Source: Verrucomicrobiota bacterium (lineage in GTDB: Bacteria; Verrucomicrobiota; Kiritimatiellia; RFP12; UBA1067). Taken from it: a stretch of 55,505 bases of DNA. The position numbers and the translations under genes were made by a program. Shown piece after piece: positions 53,163-55,505 of this stretch. Position 1 is the first letter of the stretch, and each line of letters opens with the position of its first letter. The notes beneath the pieces were generated by a model. That model was not told the origin of the DNA. It did no database searches and saw nothing but the letters and a program-made list of their open reading frames with translations. The stretch covers positions 1 through 55,505 of the forward strand of contig JAKJGY010000007.1 in assembly GCA_022704145.1 (NCBI GenBank), in the 5' to 3' direction.

Positions 53163-54602
53163 TCAGACCTCCGCGACCGGCGCGCCGAAGGACTCGCCCA
53201 GCACCGCGTCCAGCCGCCGGCCAAACCCGTTGACCGCGCCTTCCAAGCTCTCCAACCCCAATGAGCCGGGCTGCTCGCCCTGGTCGAGCAACGCCCGCGC
53301 CACCTCCGCCACCGTGACGCTGCCGCCACACCGGCAGAGCAGGTACTCGCCCGGCCGCCCCGCCACCTCGGCCAACAGCCCCGACTCCATCAGATTATCC
53401 AGGATGTCGCGCACGAACCGGTGCGGGATGCCGTGCTTGCGCGCGAAGGCCTCCGCCGCAAAGGGGCCGCCCCCGGGCTCCCGAGCCCGGCGCGCCGCCT
53501 CGCCGCACAGCGCCACCGCAAGAAGCAACCGCGCCCGCACGCTCGCCCCCGAGGCGAACTGCTCCAGCATGTATGTGTCGCGGTTCTGGACCGCAAAGGC
53601 GATCTCCGATCCCAGCAGCACGATCTGCCAGCTCGTGTATACCCACATCAGCAGGATCGGCAACACCGCGAACCCCCCGTACAACGCGCTGTACTTGGCG
53701 ATCCCCACCTGCAGCATCGCGCAGAGCTTGAGCCACCCCGCAAACAGCACCAGCGTCACAAAGCCGCCCGCCAAAGCCGGCACCACCTTCACCCTCGTGT
53801 TCGGCATAAAACCCAACAGGAAAGCGAAGGTCAGCGACCCCACCGTCAGGGTGATCACCGTCTTCAGCACCCCGCTGCGGGTCAGGGCCTGCACCGACGC
53901 CGTGGCGGATTCCCCGACCGCCTTATGCATGACGTCGTGCACCATGCTGGCGACCGGCACCGTCGAGACCGCCATGATCAGGAACGGCAGGATCATGATC
54001 ACAAACAGGTAGTCCGCGACCTTGCGCACCAGTTGCCGCGGCCGCTCCACCCCCCAGACCTGGTTAAAACTGTCCTCCACCTTGCCCAACGTGCCCACCA
54101 CCGACCAGAGCAACATGACCAGGCCCACGCCTCCGAGCGTGCCGAAGCTGATCGAGTTCACCTGCTCGAAAAGCCGGTCCGCCACCTCACGCACCTGCGA
54201 CGAGAACGCCTGCGCCGCCTCCGCCTGCGCCGCCTCCGCCTGCGCCGCCGCAGGCGCGTCCGGGGCCGCCGCCTCCGCAGCCAGCCCGGCCTGCGCCAGC
54301 CACTCGTCCAACTGCCGGTCGAGCTGGGTCTTGGCCATGTCCGCGCCGCCGAACGTGCGCGCCAGCGCCAGCCCCAGCACCAGGATCGGCACCAGCGCCA
54401 TCAGCGAGAAGAAGGTCAGCGAGGCCGCATGCAGCGCGCACTGGTTGCGCCGGAAGCCGATCGCCACCAGGCTCACGAGGCGTAACGTATGAAGCCCCAT
54501 GCGCCGCGCCGCAGGAAGCTCGTGCGCCCGCACCCCCCACTGGCCCTCGCGCAGAAACCACGACATCCGCGCCAGACGCGTCCCGTTCTCTTCACCGTTC
54601 AT
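53163..54602 (-). CDS. YihY/BrkB-family inner membrane protein with C-terminal winged-helix part
   Basis: 479 residues. About six membrane segments. Family features: ALHAASLTFFSLMALVPILVLGLALARTF at the start, and YSALYGGFAVLPILLMWVYTSWQIVLLGSEIAFA near the end of the membrane part. Between segments 1 and 2 lies an Ala/Glu/Gln-rich loop made of AEAAQ repeats, encoded by a 15-bp DNA repeat (about 54205-54250). After residue 360 a soluble tail looks like a winged helix (ARKHGIPHRFVRDILDNLMESGLLAEVAG). The start overlaps the end of the next gene by 11 bases. The function of the family is not known. Confidence 0.88.
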   Translation of the reverse strand: MNGEENGTRLARMSWFLREGQWGVRAHELPAARRMGLHTLRLVSLVAIGFRRNQCALHAASLTFFSLMALVPILVLGLALARTFGGADMAKTQLDRQLDEWLAQAGLAAEAAAPDAPAAAQAEAAQAEAAQAFSSQVREVADRLFEQVNSISFGTLGGVGLVMLLWSVVGTLGKVEDSFNQVWGVERPRQLVRKVADYLFVIMILPFLIMAVSTVPVASMVHDVMHKAVGESATASVQALTRSGVLKTVITLTVGSLTFAFLLGFMPNTRVKVVPALAGGFVTLVLFAGWLKLCAMLQVGIAKYSALYGGFAVLPILLMWVYTSWQIVLLGSEIAFAVQNRDTYMLEQFASGASVRARLLLAVALCGEAARRAREPGGGPFAAEAFARKHGIPHRFVRDILDNLMESGLLAEVAGRPGEYLLCRCGGSVTVAEVARALLDQGEQPGSLGLESLEGAVNGFGRRLDAVLGESFGAPVAEV

Positions 54603-55505
54603 CCGCCCCTCCCTTCCTCACCGCCCCGCCGCCGGCCGGCAGGGGCTCCGCCGCGACCCACGCGCCGACCGTTATCGAGCGCGGCGTGGTCACGCACACA
54701 TACTCGCACGCGCCGCAGCCGGTGCACAGCCCGCCGTCCACCACCACCCGGCTCGCCAGCTCGACCGGATCCCACGACAGGTCCAAAGCCCCATACGGGC
54801 AGGCGCTCACGCACGCCCCGCACTCCCGACCGCGCCCCAGCAGGCACCGGTCATGATCCACCTGCGCCCGTCCCATCGGGCGCACGAACTTGTCCGCCAG
54901 CGAGAAACGCCGGATCGCCCCAGTCGGACACGCCTGCCCGCACGCCCGGCAGCTCTCGTTGCAGTGATCGTCCTCGTAGCTCACCTCGGGCGCCAGCACA
55001 CCGGCCCAGCCCCCGCCCGCCCCGCCGAAACGGATGATGCCGCTCGGGCAGGCGCGCACACACGCCCCGCACCGTACGCACAGCCGCGTGAAACGCTCCG
55101 GCGGCCACGACGCAGGCGGACGTATCGGCCCCCGCGCCTGCGCGCGCCCGGGCCAGAAGACCAGCCGATACCCCGCGCCCGCACCCAGTCCGAGGAACGC
55201 CCGCCGCCCCAGCCCGCCGCCGCTCCGCTCCGCCTGGCCGCCCGCCCGCCGCGCCGCCCAGAGGCGCGCCGGCACCCGCAGCGCGTCCTGTACGGCCCCC
55301 AGCGGGCAGAACCGCCCGCACCACAGCCCCGGCGCCGCCAACGCCAACGCCAGCAACACGGCCAAGCCCGCCGCCGCCGCCCAGTCGAGCGGCTGCGGCT
55401 CGCGCCGCACCACGCCGAACGCCGCATTGAACAGCACCAGCGGATCCAGCCAGCCGAAAAGCGGATACCCCGCCAGCGCCGCGCCCAGCCCGACCGCCAG
55501 CACCC
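54592..55505 (-). CDS. NapH/MauM-like polyferredoxin, N-terminus cut by window edge
   Basis: At least 303 residues; the frame is open to the window edge, so the real start is outside. It has two or more N-terminal membrane segments with a CGRFCPLGAVQD motif (the NapH/CcoG-type cysteine motif), then three 4Fe4S clusters: CVRCGACVRACP, SCRACGQACP and CGACVSACPYG, plus CTGCGACEYVC. It should move electrons between a membrane redox partner and the periplasm or quinone pool. It is co-transcribed with the downstream YihY gene. Confidence 0.85.
   Translation of the reverse strand, partial: VLAVGLGAALAGYPLFGWLDPLVLFNAAFGVVRREPQPLDWAAAAGLAVLLALALAAPGLWCGRFCPLGAVQDALRVPARLWAARRAGGQAERSGGGLGRRAFLGLGAGAGYRLVFWPGRAQARGPIRPPASWPPERFTRLCVRCGACVRACPSGIIRFGGAGGGWAGVLAPEVSYEDDHCNESCRACGQACPTGAIRRFSLADKFVRPMGRAQVDHDRCLLGRGRECGACVSACPYGALDLSWDPVELASRVVVDGGLCTGCGACEYVCVTTPRSITVGAWVAAEPLPAGGGAVRKGGADER

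Noticed and set aside
54205-54255. 15-bp tandem DNA repeat as a separate element
   Set aside because: It lies in frame in the YihY-family gene and encodes an AEAAQ loop, so it is part of the protein.

Overview
The window looks like a piece of chromosome from an anaerobic bacterium of the PVC superphylum, most like Kiritimatiellota or Lentisphaerota. This is an inference from content: very high GC, an autotransporter-type beta-strand repeat protein, LamG/BNR, DNRLRE, F5/8-type and beta-helix secreted proteins, a Cys-type sulfatase, LacI and GntR/LacI-type regulators, and a trimeric [FeFe] hydrogenase. No rRNA or clear taxonomic marker is present.

Left end (1-6.5 kb, minus strand): a tightly packed operon with clearly less GC-rich DNA than the rest. 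It encodes an SNF2 helicase with an N-terminal XRE helix-turn-helix and a C-terminal DUF3883-type nuclease-like domain, a 49-residue ORF, an NYN/PIN-like RNase-fold protein, an unrecognised 249-residue protein, and a DUF1156-type DNA methylase cut by the window edge. Several start and stop codons overlap. The promoter has a perfect 7-bp-arm palindrome over its -10 box, a good operator for the XRE domain. This is the best candidate for a poorly described (DISARM/ARMADA-like) defence system. It sits on the 3' side of a tRNA-Met(CAU) gene with an odd T-loop.

7.4-20 kb: LemA and an M48 peptidase, a secreted unknown, a YqhD-like alcohol dehydrogenase, a secreted GH16 hydrolase, a beta-strand repeat protein, and a ppnP-lacI pair. 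20-28.5 kb: a secreted beta-helix protein and the hydrogenase genes hydA, hydB and hydC preceded by a CBS-domain gene. HydB carries a GltD/NfnB-like flavoprotein module at its C terminus.

28.8-42.3 kb (plus strand): a catabolic and secretory cluster led by a GntR/LacI-type regulator. It has two DapA-family aldolases, a triple-DNRLRE secreted protein, a uroporphyrinogen-decarboxylase-family methyltransferase, a DUF4434 protein, a BASS-family transporter, a sulfatase and a duplicated BNR/sialidase-like secreted protein. The same-strand spacers hold degenerate 7-, 8- or 10-bp periodic repeats, often arranged as hairpins.

42.5-55.5 kb: a toroid-fold protein, an AsmA-like protein, a larA-SDR-gnd cluster, a Tat-exported Gfo/Idh/MocA oxidoreductase facing a sugar-phosphate isomerase/epimerase, a large secreted F5/8-DUF2341-LamG protein, a YihY/BrkB membrane protein and a truncated polyferredoxin. 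Three large secreted proteins end in nearly the same seven-residue motif (G-[TS]-L-[IF]-x-[VI]-x at the very C terminus), a possible sorting tag.
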